A stretch of DNA of 64,000 nucleotides from Arcuatula senhousia (Eukaryota > Mollusca > Bivalvia > Mytilida > Mytilidae). The translations under genes were made by a program, and so were the position numbers. Position 1 is the stretch's first letter, and every line of letters starts with the position of its first letter. The stretch lies in the NCBI GenBank assembly GCA_963971305.1, contig OZ020304.1, positions 76,756,355-76,820,354 of the forward strand, read 5' to 3'. The notes under the pieces were generated by a model. That model was not told the DNA's origin, ran no database searches, and was given only the letters and a program-made list of their open reading frames with translations. This document shows, piece after piece, positions 23,939 to 36,458 of the stretch.

Positions 23939-23958
23939 GGCTTGTTACATGGCTTGTC

Positions 23959-24699
23959 CTGGAAAATGCAATTTTTCTTATCAATTCAACTTGTTAAACA
24001 CGCATGATTTTAAAGTCAGTCTTATTGTCAAAATACAATGTATATAAACCATTTAAAAAACAAGGACTTTCATAATCATGCAAAACAGTCAGTTCCGACA
24101 TTTTAATCTTTGGGTTAGAACATGTCGACAGAGTGATACCCCATTTTATATGAGACTCTGTTTTGACCCAAAAATCTTTAAGTCCAATTATCTACCCTGA
24201 ATTATATTGGAGCTAACAATTTTTTATGCACAACTCCATATGATGTACCAGCAATTTCCCTCTTGTAAAGTCTCTAGATACAGGCCAAGCAAATACATGT
24301 TGTGAAACTCTTGAACAATCTTAATGATGGTGTGAGTCAGGAACAGGTTACACATTTAAGAACCACATAGATAACCAAATGAAATCTTAACTCACATTAT
24401 CCTTAATGATATTCTAGAGCAATATTTCTTCAAGTAAATGTCCATATGAATTACTTCCTTCATGTAAATTTTCATCATTTTAAATCCATGCATCTGTCGA
24501 TTTAGGAGTAGTTTATGTTGGGAGATGGACAGAGAGACTGACAAACAGAAAGGGCTACTCTTGTTTGTTGGCATATTAAACTTGTGTTTAATCACTTATC
24601 AATATCAACTTTTAATTTTCAAACATAGGAATTAAATTGATCAATTACAAAGCCCACCTCGTTATATAGGAATGTACTTTACTCTTCCAATTATGCTTT
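23959..24699. other. 5' flank or first intron of ABCC10, no gene seen
   Basis: AT-rich sequence with a repeat related to others in the window (AAGTCCAATTATCT near 24180, also at 20558 and 22204). If the acceptor at 23959 is real, this is ABCC10 5'-UTR intron and the promoter is further right. I could not identify the first exon. Confidence 0.4.
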
Positions 24700-24935
24700 G
24701 CATCTGTAGGTGCTTCTACAACATCAGACGGCGAGACCTGTCAAGTGTCTGCGTGACAAGAATTTACCATTAATATTTGTTGTAATTGAAATTTCCAATT
24801 GTTTAATTCAAAATTGTTTAAATCCTTGTAATGCACATAGTTATTTCATTAATGTTATTTATTTTTATAATTAATCATTGTAATGATCATGATGATCCTG
24901 CCCCTTGAGGGACCATAATTGGAAATAAAATATGT
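24700..24935 (+). mobile_element. 3' end of a non-LTR retroelement
   Basis: Contains CCCCTTGAGGGACCATAATT followed by GGAAATAAAATATG, closely paralleling the tail at 39320-39360 (CCCTTTGAGGGCCCTTAATT then CCAATAAAC), which directly follows a recognisable retroelement C-terminus. No coding part survives here; 5'-truncated insertion inferred. Confidence 0.5.
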
Positions 24936-27155
24936 CTTATGTCATAGTCGATATCCTAGGTGCTAGATTTGCTTCCCTTTTCAAACCTTTTGTCTTTGAG
25001 TACTTTTCATTCAATACTTTTGTTTTTTTTATCTTCCAATGTTTTGATTCAAATGCTGCTGATGAGAGGTTATTCCTTGAAATAATAACATACAGCATAA
25101 CCAAATTAACTGTTTATACCTGTTTTGGTATTTGTATTAGGATGAACAGAAACCCATGGAACTTGGCCTTGACTCTCTTAGATCTGCACAATTTGAAACT
25201 TTTGGAGGGAGACCCAAACATCTTAGGAAATTGGGGTGAAAAAAAAACTTAATTTTACACTGAGAAATTATTATATTATTCAACTATTATTCAGCTAGGA
25301 TAGCTTTACAGATTAATTCATATGCAGAACTCGCTGAACATTTGTTCAATGGTATTCCAGATTTATAGCTAAATATGTATTCCAGAGACCAGAGCTGAAG
25401 TACGAACTGGTATGAGACTAAGTTTTATATAAAAAGTCTTAAAGTTTTAACAACGGTTGTTTAACATGTTTAATGGCAATAGTTGGTTAATAGTTGGTGA
25501 CATAAAAAAAAAACCAATCAAAATCTGTCAAAACACTGATCCAATTAATTAAAGCCAATAAGCAAAATGTAAAATTAATAGTTTAATCTTCTTTTAACAT
25601 AATAACCATTTTCTTACAATTTCGAATATTGAAAATAATAAGCAGTCGCTCTTTCTATCTTTTTGAAGAAAAAAAACAGTGACAAAAATCTTTTTCATCA
25701 TATTTTAAAATGGGGACGGACCGACTAAGAAAGGAGGCCAGATCAACTAGGGTGAACAAAACTACCAGGGCAAACCCCTAATCGTACCAATAATGTTGAT
25801 GTGGCACTAGCTTGTATGGGGACTATAGCCATTCTTCTAAAAGTGGATGTGAATGACAACGCTTGGAGAATAACATACCCCCCACCCCTTACCCTGAGAT
25901 GAACTAAACACCCCGATGTGCTAAAAAAAAATCGCACACACACACTGACACAGATATTAGATTTGTACTGCGAAACGTTGTACAGGTTACCTATCTTTGA
26001 CTTTGGTAAAAGAACTTAGTGTTTTATCAACAGTGATTAATTATAATACCTATGACTTGAAGTGATGAAGTACGTTCATTAACACCACAAAATCGATTTT
26101 TGCTCGATCGACAAAAAATGAAATTGAAAGTGAAAGTAGTACCCAAGCGCTCATTGAACCCAGATTTAGAATTGGGTACATCATTTTCAGACTACGGAAT
26201 TTAAATAAAGGGGGAGGTCTCAAAACACACTTCTATTTAAAAAATAGACAAACGCAGAAAACCCTACTTTAAGGAATTTATCAGATTATCTTCTATGATA
26301 GGATTTTCTTCAAAAATCATACATATTAAACTAAGATATTCACATGTTTTAGTTTTTTTATGGTTCCCAGCATAATGTAAGTTGTGAGATACAGAAAATC
26401 GATTTTTTTTTTTCTGTAATCACACATTAAGTTGAGACTTAATCCTTTATTTAGCCTTGTTTTCTTTTTCTTTTCTTTTTATTTATTCTGTTTTGTTTTG
26501 CTTTTTGTAACCTTTGATCGAGATCATGTTTCTTTTTAGCATAAGAATCTGTTCCACCCCTATCGGTTCCTTTCAACTAACCGATGTTTTTGGTATCATT
26601 ATTATGACAAAAAAAGAACTTCCCCTTTCGAGTATGATATTTCCTCTAGTTCCTTTTTGTATAGCCGTCTTTATTTTATTTTATGTCGTGTCAGCAGACT
26701 TTGTAATTTTGTTCTTTTTCTTCAGAAAACTCAAATTGAATTGGAAATTTGGCAGCGCGACGAGTGCGCTATAGCAGGATGGAACCGCTTACTCTTCCGG
26801 AGCACCTGAGTTCACTCTCATTACGACTACAGTTCGCGTTGTTAATTGATATTTTTTGTGTTTTTTTGTGTCCTATCATTGTTTGTTTTTACTGGTTTTG
26901 TCTCTGCCCTTACGGACCTTGACATTCGGATGCCCCATCATTGGTACCCCTCAGTGTGTGGGCAAAACTGTTTCAGAACTAAAACTTTTCAATCATTTTA
27001 TTGATATACCTGCAGTCAAAATAAAGAGATTCGTTACAAAAAAGCTTAGAAACGAAACAAAATCGATCTTCACCATGATGGTGTACAAATTATAAGCGAT
27101 AAAACACAATGAACACTAATGTCACTACAGTAATGTTGTACTTCTATACTTTTAG
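24936..27155. other. Intergenic, no supported gene
   Basis: AT-rich with homopolymer runs. Near 25780-25850 it resembles the 145-bp tandem units at 51480-51870 (CCATTCTTCTA-type stretch). At 26750-26900 there is a segment (TTCCGGAGCACCTGAGTTCA) that I associate with a common molluscan repeat. Open frames of 66-106 codons show no domain features. Confidence 0.4.
26998..27003 (-). terminator. Candidate poly(A) signal of the zf-PARP gene
   Basis: AATAAA on the minus strand about 150 bp past the stop codon at 27156. Positional evidence only. Confidence 0.35.
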
Positions 27156-27193
27156 CTATTTTGCTTTCTTCACGGTCGTCTGCTTTTCTGAAT
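27156..27193 (-). CDS. Zf-PARP protein exon 2 (basic tail, stop)
   Basis: After TATTATTTTCAG the frame continues as DSEKQTTVKKAK and stops at TAG (27158-27156). The short Lys-rich tail after KRKAE makes a plausible bipartite nuclear signal. Retaining the intron instead would give a longer hydrophobic tail, so this join is preferred but unproven. Confidence 0.6.
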
Positions 27194-28657
27194 CTGAAAA
27201 TAATAATAAAAAAACATACATAGTTACAATCCTGTGGAGAAATAGATTGCAGTGGTAAGGGCGTCTCCCGTAATTAACTCTATTCATCCATACATCCGTC
27301 GACAAAAGGGTTGACAAAAATAAGGACACTAAAGTACAATGTTGTGAAGATATTATGTCGATGTAATAAAAAATTTCCATTGAAACATATAAAGAGCTTA
27401 TAGAGATCAAAGGAAATACCTATCATACCACAAAAACAGAAAATACCCTTAATTACACGTTTTACTTGTGAAAAAATATCAATATATTGTTAAGAAATAA
27501 CTATTTTTACGCAAAGAAATATCCCGATTTTCCAAATATATTCTCAACAAAAATATATATAAATCTAGTACATCTTCAAGCAAATTAACTATTAAAATTA
27601 AAGATAAAATTTTCTATCCAAAACATAATATGCGTACTGTTTACAACTAAAAACATGAATAATTGGCCAGAATTAATCTATTAACAAGCAACACATGTTG
27701 TCCATTAAAGTACAAATCATTATACCAACCTTCGGCTTTTCTCTTGCCAGATGTCTCACAATACTTCTTAACGGCTTTCTCTACTCTATCCTGGTCTTCC
27801 TTCTTCAGATCACCAAAGCCATCTACCAAGCTCTTCATCGAATCTGTAGCATGAATGCCCTTAAACTGGTCTTTGGCAACCTTACTGAAGCAATCAAAGT
27901 GGTTCCAAGCCGTACTGGTCACCCCGAAACTGGCTTTCCCTATAAATCCGATCCTAAGTTTATCCTTTTCTATGTTTTTGTTACATTCCTTACAACAAGA
28001 CTTAGCAGATTTGGCATAGTCAACGTTCAATATGGCTGACTTTGGTCCTTTCTCCACGGCTTCTTGTGCGTATTTAGGCAGGTCACTCTTGAGACGTTTC
28101 TGGTCCTCGTCTTTAAGGGAGCTGAACCCATCTACCACACTCTCTATTGAAGCCTTTGTGTCTATACCTCTAAGGTTATCTGTCTGTTTCCAGACACAGT
28201 CGTAATGGTACCATGCAATGGCACCAAAGTTGGCTTTTCCAGTAAATCCTAAGCGGAGAGCTCCTTTCTCGATGCTTTTGGAGCATCCTTTACATGAAGA
28301 TTTGGCAGATTTGGCATAATCAACGACTAATGGCAGTTTAACTTCTGGCGAGGTAGCGGACTTCTCTTTAGCGTCCGTACAAAACTTTGGCAGATCACTG
28401 TCTAGTTTCTTCTGGTCAGTTTCTTTCAGATCGTTATATCCCTGCACTATTGACTTCGCGCCCTCAGAGTCATCAATTGACTTCAGATTTTTATGATCAG
28501 TCCATATACAGTCATAATGGTACCATGCTGTGGCACCAAAGTTTGCTTTCCCCACAAATCCCAGTCTGAATTCTCCTTTCCCTATAGTCTCTTGGCAGCC
28601 TTTACATCCAGCTTTCCCCGATTTGGCATATTCCGCGGCAATAGGTTTGGCAGACAT
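27156..28657 (-). CDS. Triple PARP-type zinc-finger protein without catalytic domain
   Basis: Two exons (28657-27730 and 27193-27156) give 321 residues. Three zf-PARP domains follow each other: C18/C21/H47/C50, C122/C125/H151/C154 and C222/C225/H253/C256, each with RxGFxGKAxFG and an AWYHYDC or AWNHFDC core. In PARP1 and DNA ligase III such fingers bind DNA nicks and breaks. No ART, BRCT, WGR or ligase domain is encoded. The C-terminus (GKRKAED...TTVKKAK) is basic and could be a nuclear localisation signal. The ATG at 28657 is chosen because the open frame upstream of it has only a TTG. Exon join: GAAG|GTTGGT at 27729 to TTTCAG at 27194, phase 1. Role is inferred: nuclear DNA-break binding, possibly as sensor or competitor of PARP. 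Confidence 0.88.
27730..28657 (-). CDS. Zf-PARP protein exon 1 (all three fingers)
   Basis: Carries ATG and codons 1-309 plus one base. The frame stays open for another 83 bp to 27647, but those codons (from WYNDLYF on) lack conservation and follow a plausible donor, GAAG|GTTGGT. The three finger repeats are clearly duplicated from each other (VDYAKSAKS begins fingers 2 and 3). Confidence 0.88.
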
Positions 28658-30458
28658 TTTATCCAACTTTCGTTTTAAACATGTACAGCGTGTTACATAT
28701 AAAAATAGAGTTATGTATAATGCGTCATTGATTACAACAAGGATGTTATATGTAATGTGAACATCAATATGTAATTTCCATATGGCTTATCAACACTTCA
28801 CTTCACATGGGCGTGTCAAGAAAAAGCAATATTAAAATGACTAAAATATAGCTCACCAGGACCATGTGAGCGATTGCGGTTGTCGTCTGCCGGTTGTCAT
28901 AGTCCGTTTAATAATGATTTGAAAAACAATCTTCCCTGAAACTACTCAATTAACAGAATTTAATGAAACTTCCCAACTCCGTCAAAAATCATGGCCGCTA
29001 TTACTAAATATAGAACATATGGCTTGTATTTCAGAAACTGTTAGCAATAGGAAAAATCTTAATTATGGATCTTATACAGAAGTTCTACGTACAAAGTGAC
29101 CGTAACTACCCACATTTTGTCATTTTAATAGTCATACAGAATGAAAATATATTTCAGATATAGAAAAAGCGCGCTGAAAGTTGTTGCTTGTTGGAATGTT
29201 CAGCGACTGACATTGTCAGATACCTTTAGTGGTAATGTCCCTAAAAAAAGTCAATAAAAAGCTTCGCCGAGTTGAACCCTGTACGTTTTAGGCCCAATAT
29301 GGATTGTCAATTGCTCTGGACATATGCAGCCCATGGTGGACTGACAAAGGTTTTTGACACAGTCATGCAGCTTTTGGTGGACTTTCTAAATTCACATTTT
29401 AATAAAAGGAATTATTTTTGTTTCCACAGGAGATCAAAATCAGACCACAAATTAATAAGTTTCGATTTTGACCCCTAGCTAATTACATAATAGGGGAAAA
29501 AGGGGGGTCGTAAAAATTCATTCTAAATCAGTTTTGTTTCCACTATTTGACAAGAACAAGCATGCAAAAAAAAAATCAAAATCGGATCACAAGTAAAAAA
29601 AAAAATCGATTTTTGTCCCTTTTGGCCCCTAATTACATAATAAGGGGAAAAAGATTGGGTAGCAAAAATTAATTCTCAATTTTGCATCTGCTATTTGACA
29701 AGAACAAACATGCAAAAAAAAAATTCAAAATCGGTCCACTAATAAAAAAGTTTCGATTTTGGCCCCTTTTGGCCCTTATTTACATAACATGGAAAAGGGG
29801 GCGCGAAAGTTCATCCAGTTCATTCTTTTATTGTATGAAACATTCTTCAGAAATTTCACAGCAAGAAGCCAACTAGGACCGAAGTTATGGTGGAAACAAT
29901 AAAATATTTGAATTTTTTGCCCCTTTTGAAACAAAAAAAGGGACACCCCACATCAATCCCATTCACCCTTTTATAGTAAGGAACGTTAATGCCAAAGTAC
30001 AAAACAATTGGATAACTAGAACTAAAGTTATCGTGGCAACAAACATAAAAGTAGCATTTTTGGTCCTTTTTTGGCTGCTAATTTCGAAACCAAAACAGGT
30101 GGGACCCCCAAAATCAATCCCATCCATTCTTTAATGGTAAGGTATATCATTGTGAAATTTCATTGAATTTGGATTACTAGAACTAAAGTTATCGTGTATA
30201 CACTAAAGTTTAAAGACGACGACGACAACGACGACAACAACGACCGACGACGACGACGACGACGACAGCATCATACCATTATACGTCCGCAAAGGACAAG
30301 ATAGGATAACTTAAAGCACGAATTGGCCCCCTAAATTGGACAATTTTTCCAAAATTGAAATATTGAATTATAACGGTGTGATTTTGTGATTCAGAAGTTA
30401 TATTTTATGGAACAGGCAAAATTTTATTGAACATTTGACATATTGTATAATTTTATTA
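28658..30458. repeat. Composite repeat region upstream of the zf-PARP gene
   Basis: From 28850 there is an AGCTCACCAGGACCATGTGA-type end like that at 41400. From 29437 three degenerate units of about 145 bp follow (starts near 29437, 29578, 29727) with AAAATCGGNCCAC and a TTACATAA stretch. The region ends in a (GAC)n/(AAC)n microsatellite at 30219-30270. The promoter of the zf-PARP gene must lie at the left end of this stretch; no clear core motif was found. Confidence 0.55.
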
Positions 30459-32550
30459 ATGCTGGCGTCACACTATCCCGATTTTGACCCCGATGGAAAC
30501 ACGATTATGAATATTTTCAAAATCGGGAGTGATCGTATTCAAATCGCGCTATTCGTGTTGCCATCTTTTACCATCGTAGCACCATCGGCTGAAATATTCC
30601 AACTTCGGGAGCAACTTCGTAATGCCTTCCTAATTTTTTAACATGTTAAAAAACTCCCGAAGGTTCGTGCGAAGGTCCTTGTTCGTGTTGTGTTCGTTAA
30701 TTCATCCTTTCTATCGTAATGCCTTCGTGAAAGCATCTTCTGATTTCGTGTTGCCTTCTAAGTGTCGTCGGCTTAATTTATCTTACGATGGCGGCACGAA
30801 TAAAACAAGAAGCTCTCCGAAGGTGGTGCGAAGGAAACACGGCGTCGCGAAGACTTCGCTTTGTATTCGTATATCCGTCGTAACTAATGTAATGGCATAG
30901 AGTAATGGCATGGAGATGGAAACACGGCACTGGTCAAAGCAGTACGATTTCTAAAGTAAAAAAAATATATAACGTGTCAAAAGTGCCTTAAAGGGACATT
31001 TATTAACCCATTTCAGTTAGGGGCGTGTTACAATAAATCGTTTAGAAAAAGAAAAGTTAGTACATGTATAGCTCTGTTTTTTTCATCATAATTAAAATGC
31101 AGCAGGAGGAAAACTTACAAGACAGCAGCTTATGATACAAGTATCCGCATTAATTCTTTATTCATATTTTTTTACTTAGTTTCGAAAAATTGATAAAGAA
31201 AATTAAAAAAAAATGAAACTAGAATGATCATTCTCAAAAGTACAAGAAGAAAAGACAAAACAAAGCAAAGACAGTCTGGATCTAGAATCTTCTGACGCTT
31301 TTCTTTTCGTTCTGTTCTTTCCAGCCAGGCGCTTCCCTCTTTCACGTCCTCGTCTAGGCTTTTGTGGCACCTTTTAATACTTAAATTTCAATATCAGAAA
31401 TAAAGTTTTAAACATTTTAAACTTACTCTAGTTTTTATCAGTCCCCTACCGACAAAAGCCGAAGGGGACTTTAGGTTTGCACTCCGTCTGCCCGTTTGTG
31501 TGTCTGTCCTACCCGGCCGTCTCGCTGTCACAATAACTTTTTCGCACTTTTTGTTAAACCTTTTATATAGATATTAAACTTTAAACTGATTTTTGGTATG
31601 TGAGTCTTACCATGATGAGTTAAAGATCAAGTTAACGCGTTGTTCCGGTCCGCAATTGTTTACAGAGTTAGGACCCTTTGAACTTTGGAATTTCACTGAA
31701 ATATCAGTTTCCCACACTTTTCTCTAAACCCTTAATTATAGTTATTAAACTGCTTTTTGGTATGTACTGTATGCCAGTCCACCATTACGGGTTACTGAGA
31801 TTAAGTTTACATTCCGTTTCGGTCCGCAAATATTTACGGGACATTTTGACTTACATACCGGTATAGGACCGGTAACGAAGTTATATATTATAAGGTGGAC
31901 ACGCTTTGTTCAAGAATCGTTCGCAACAGCTAAAATTGTTGAACTTTCTTCATAGTTACAACATATTCTTCTTGTTTTCAGATTATGTGTGCTTCGGTCA
32001 ACTAACACGAACAAAACAAGATAAAGTAGCGTCATCTTTTTTGTTCTATCTTAACAGGCTCTACATATTAGCTTGAGATCAAATGTCTTATCTACTCTTA
32101 CTGATCGACATCAGGGACAGCAGGGGTTTGCTTGGAGAGCAATCGTTTTAACTTATTATCCATAAATACTAATTAGAGGCTGCAAAGGACAATTTATATA
32201 GACTAAATTATATAATCTTATTGCAAATCGCGTTATTACCGTATACCCATCGTGATGCTTCGTAGACCCATCGTATGCTAAACACGACGTCGTACAGCCG
32301 TCGTATAAATTCGTGTCTCCTTCGGATCTAATTCTCGACTAATCTTGATAACATCGTAACAACTTCGTAATCGGTTCGCAGCTATTCGTATGTGCTACTT
32401 TCCCGATCGCTTAGCCATCGGTTCTAATCGTATACTCTTCGGTTTTGATTTTGATTTTTAGCAAGTTCTGGACTAACTTCACACGAAGTTGAAATTTTCA
32501 CATTCGTGTGTCCATCGTATGTCAAAATCGGGACAGTGTGACGCCAGCAT
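30459..32550. mobile_element. 2.1-kb non-autonomous element with about 40-bp terminal inverted repeats
   Basis: The left end begins ATGCTGGCGTCACACTATCC and the inverted right end ATGCTGGCGTCACACTGTCC; complementarity continues through CGATTTTGAC. Both subterminal zones are packed with TCGTAT/TTCGTG/CTTCGTAA-type motifs in opposite orientations. The middle (31440-31900) holds another repeat (TCCCCTACCGACAAAAGCC). No transposase frame is visible. The target duplication could not be fixed. Confidence 0.75.
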
Positions 32551-34351
32551 AAGCATGTGCACAAAATGACAGAACTAATGAAATGTAGCAAAATTGGCTT
32601 AAAATTGTTAAAATGACAACGGTTTTTGTGAGATTTAAATATGAGCAGACCTGCAGCCCACAAAGATAATTTCTAAAAACATTATTTCTCCTATGCCAAA
32701 TCAACAGTTAAAATATTTTTGTGGGCCGCTTGTCCGCTCATACTTATTTTAGCCAAAAACATACAAAAATCTACTAAATGTTGAGTAATTTTGAGAAAAA
32801 GCCACTTTTTCATTAAGTTTGATCAAATGCTACAATCAGATTTGATCTGTTATTTGTTTAAAATATTTTAATTTATGAACTTTCATTACTTAATATCATG
32901 TAAATCAACATTTTAGCATAAAATTTCACTTTTGAAAAAGGGGCGAAAAATAGCCCTTATCATACCTTGTCCTTTTTTTGCGGTCGTATAAAAATCGTGT
33001 TTTTGTAGTTAAACGAAAATAAGTGCCGTGGCAGAGCAAAAAAAAACGCTTGCAATATTTTAATGATCAAATCGTTTATGCATGTCTCCATGTTGTGTTT
33101 TGTCTTACAAGACCATTAGATCGCAATGGAAGAGGGCGGTTTGGTGCCATAAAACCTGGTTCAACCCACATGACTGTGTACCAAGTCAGGACCATTGCGA
33201 TCTTCAATTTCTCTGGTATGTCTTTGCCTTGCTTTATCTTTTGTTCTTGGATATATGAGATTTATTATCCCAGTTCGGTAATTTTGTTGTTACCTTTATT
33301 TACAGCTAAGTTGTTATCTGGTTCCCATTAGGGGTTGTGAGCCTCAAAAGGTAAACAGTTGTGTTTTGACTTATAGAGGGAAAACTATGACAGAGAAAGA
33401 AAAAGAAAAGCTGTTGCTTGCTTGTAAATGTTTAATTTAAAGAGCTCTTCAAGTCTCCATTTTCTCATATTGTCTTTTCTTAAGGCCTCCCTGTGATTTT
33501 GGGATGAACGGCAATTTAGTAAAGCGCTGTTCCCTTGCTTCCTTTTACGTTTCAATATTATTTTTGTGAGTTTATGTCACTTTTCAATCAGGACGATTAA
33601 GATTATAATTATAATATCCTTACTAGATAGAAGCAGATAGTAATGATGCAGTTGCCTTCCTCTGAGTGAGCCGTTCTGATGTTCTTTTGTGGCAAATCCA
33701 AAGATAATGGGGAAACAGAAACGATGTAGGATGTATACTACGGAGGTGTAAGAGGTCAATCTCAAAATTTTATACATTTTAATATTAAAGTTTTTAGCCA
33801 ACGCAGTGCTCTTTTTTATTTGTTATTGATTAGACATGACTTCCTGTTTGAGACGTCCCTTTATCAATTAATCTTTTTTATCAACGGACAAAAATTGTCA
33901 TTCTAACTTTTACCAAGCCGAGAGCTGGGACAAGCTGGTGAGGGATTACATAGCTTGTTTCCCAATCCATGATTTAAATAAATGACATCAAACTAACATA
34001 CACTGAAATAGCTGACCGCAATCAGTTTTGAAAAATCCGTGCAGTGAAATAATAGAACATTTGATAGAGAAATGCTTGATAATGAACTCTTTTTGAATCA
34101 GAGATGCTAATTCTTCATTTAAAAGTCAGTAACACATCTATACATGGAGGCTTTAAAGTAAAGTATAAAATAATTCCAGATAATTACATTTATTAGCATT
34201 TTATCGCCATCTTTGATTAAACGTACATAGACTTGATTTTCTGTAAAATAAAACACATGAAGCAACAAGCTATTTTAAAATCTGTTAAATATTGCACAAG
34301 CTAAATACAATAATTCTAAAGACCACCAAAAATAAGCTAAATACCATAATG
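32551..34351. other. Intergenic between TIR element and PGAP4-like gene, no gene seen
   Basis: AT-rich. A stretch at 33140-33240 (GTGTACCAAGTCAGGACCAT) looks like a dispersed repeat. Open frames of 68-102 codons lack any recognisable domain. The 3' UTR of the PGAP4-like gene occupies the right end. Confidence 0.4.
34189..34194 (-). terminator. Candidate poly(A) signal of the PGAP4-like gene
   Basis: AATAAA on the minus strand about 158 bp past the stop codon. Positional evidence only. Confidence 0.35.
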
Positions 34352-35596
34352 CTAAAGACCACCAAACATAAATTCCTCAGCATTCTTATGTCTGTCTGAT
34401 GACAGAGAGGTATACATGCCCACGTGATAAAATAAATTGGGTTCTACTTGATAGGCAGGTATACCCGTAGTATTAGTAAAATTATAAATGGCAAGATCAG
34501 TATGCAAATGTTTCCGTTTAAAAGATAAAAAATCTACAAGTTGTGGAATGAATTGTCGGGTGTATAGCATGGCTTGAGTACAACACCCAGGAGAATCCTT
34601 TAACGTGTACAAATATTTGGAAATTCTATACATTTCGTACACATTTTGTCGTCCAATTATCATGGCAATGGTAACAAACAACCAAGCTCCATAGAAGAAG
34701 TAAACTAGCTGAACTAAGTAGGATTTAGATGAACACATGAGATAATGGGACAGTACAGCAATCCCGGCTCCTACACAGCCTATGGACACGATCTCAATAA
34801 TCCTAGAAATATCATAGGAATATCCCTGCCATCGCTGGGGGTAGTATAACTTAATATAAGAATATCTACCACCTTTCTTTCTGTTCAGGTAGTCTATCTT
34901 ATCTCTAAGCACCATTAACGTGTCCGACCTAGGTAAAGCATCGTCCTCCATTAGTAAGACGTATTTAGCACCAAGAGAATATCCGGCTTCTAGGCAGTAC
35001 ATATAGTCTACAGTCTCCTTGTCGTATTTACTGTTGTACACACGATTCTCGTACAGACTTTTACGTGAAGCATTGAAACTGACAGGAATAGAGGCCACTC
35101 CATATCGCTCCACTATAGGAATGTATGACCGTAAAAAACTAATATCAGTATAGGATACAGGATCCAGATCTACGTTACAAATGATAAGAGTCTTCAAAGG
35201 AAATGTTTCGTCGTGAATGAAAAGACTATGAGTTGCTGCCAGGGTTTGTAGGACATATCCTAATCGACTAGAATCGTAGGCCTTTCTGTTGACAGTGACT
35301 ATGACAGTCACGATCTCCGGTGTTGGGCTGTATAGTCCCTGGTATATCGAGGTCTTGTTGCTGCCCAGGGTCTTCTTGTCAGTCACGTTAAATGGAGCAA
35401 AATATGTTCTTGCTTTGTTAAGGCGTACGTTATTCAACTCCTTTGCACGTTTTAGGATTTCTTTATCTGAATTGAATACATGAAACACTTTAGAAAATGC
35501 CTTGTCTTTACTGTACATCATCGCTAAGAAAACTAATAACGTTGACACTATCAATATCAGGAGAATGTGCCTGAGAACTTGTGAGAAAGACATCAT
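34352..35596 (-). CDS. PGAP4/TMEM246-like GPI-GalNAc transferase, single exon
   Basis: 414 residues in one uninterrupted exon. PGAP4 (TMEM246) adds the GalNAc side chain to GPI anchors in the Golgi and has an unusual fold: one N-terminal membrane anchor and a glycosyltransferase-A domain split by a membrane hairpin. All of this is visible: TM1 at residues 9-28, donor-binding acidic motif EDD at 217-219 (LLMEDDALP), hairpin segments at about 266-286 and 294-314, then CCTQAMLY and a C-terminal LFYHVGMYTSL typical of the family. Human PGAP4 is about 403 residues. N-glycosylation sequons NVT (70), NKT (80), NAS (176) and NFT, NTT near 372-376 fit a lumenal domain. ATG at 35596 is the first of two adjacent Mets. 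Molluscs may carry several paralogues, so strict orthology is not claimed. Confidence 0.88.
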   Translation of the reverse strand: MMSFSQVLRHILLILIVSTLLVFLAMMYSKDKAFSKVFHVFNSDKEILKRAKELNNVRLNKARTYFAPFNVTDKKTLGSNKTSIYQGLYSPTPEIVTVIVTVNRKAYDSSRLGYVLQTLAATHSLFIHDETFPLKTLIICNVDLDPVSYTDISFLRSYIPIVERYGVASIPVSFNASRKSLYENRVYNSKYDKETVDYMYCLEAGYSLGAKYVLLMEDDALPRSDTLMVLRDKIDYLNRKKGGRYSYIKLYYPQRWQGYSYDISRIIEIVSIGCVGAGIAVLSHYLMCSSKSYLVQLVYFFYGAWLFVTIAMIIGRQNVYEMYRISKYLYTLKDSPGCCTQAMLYTRQFIPQLVDFLSFKRKHLHTDLAIYNFTNTTGIPAYQVEPNLFYHVGMYTSLSSDRHKNAEEFMFGGL

Positions 35597-36458
35597 TAAT
35601 GTCCTGTATAATGTACCAGCATCTCGTCATTCTGGTGACTTGATCACACACCCTGCAAAGGCAAAACCAGATTCGTATAAAAGTTCAGAATCAAAGTCAA
35701 CCATGGGAATCTGAAGTTATGTCAAGTTAAGTGGCATAATACTGTTATAAAATGCATTTAATTTATTCATTTCTCAAGGGACAATTATCTAAATGATACC
35801 TTTTAAGAAAACCAATATTTAAATCAATACTTCTGCCATAGCAAAATTTTAATAGCAGAATTTATTGATAAGAGTTCCAACAGATCGACAATATAAGACA
35901 TTTTCGATTTTTTAAAAAATATTTGATACATCCGTGGATACATCATTAATCATTACCACAATAAAACAAGTTTACAAATTACATGCATGAAGAAGTCTAA
36001 TGCCTTAATGCTATCAAATAGAGAACAAAAAGCCGGGGCTAGCTTGGTGTTATTTGTTATTTATTTGTTAACTGTTGCATGAGAATGCAGGCGCAGATCC
36101 AAGGAAAGGCCATATAGGCGGATCCAGGGGCGGCCTGGGGGGCCCCGACCCCCCTTTTGGCGGAAAAATTTGGTTGAATATTTGGGAAATCATTGAAGCG
36201 TGACCAAAGCGGGCCCCCTCTTAGGCCAGTCAGTGGGCCCCCTCTTTTCAGAATTCCTGGATCCACCACTGAAGGCGTATCGGGCGTAGAGCTTGCTGTG
36301 ACGAAAGTTGCAGGCCACTGAGCGACCAACAACTGAGCAAGTGTAAACATTTTGACCACTGTGACAATGGTATAAATTATCTTAATTTAAGTCTCTGTGG
36401 TTAATACAGACTATCTACTAAAGCATAACTTGAAACTTTTAAAATTTAAAACAAAAAT
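35597..36458. other. Intergenic with a short GGATCC-ended repeat
   Basis: Upstream of the PGAP4-like gene. At 36119-36267 GGATCCAGG and CCTGGATCC flank a C/G-tract-rich core (GGGGGGCCCCGACCCCCC), resembling the tract-rich core of the element at 17520. No gene seen; the 100-codon minus frame over it is a by-product. Confidence 0.4.
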
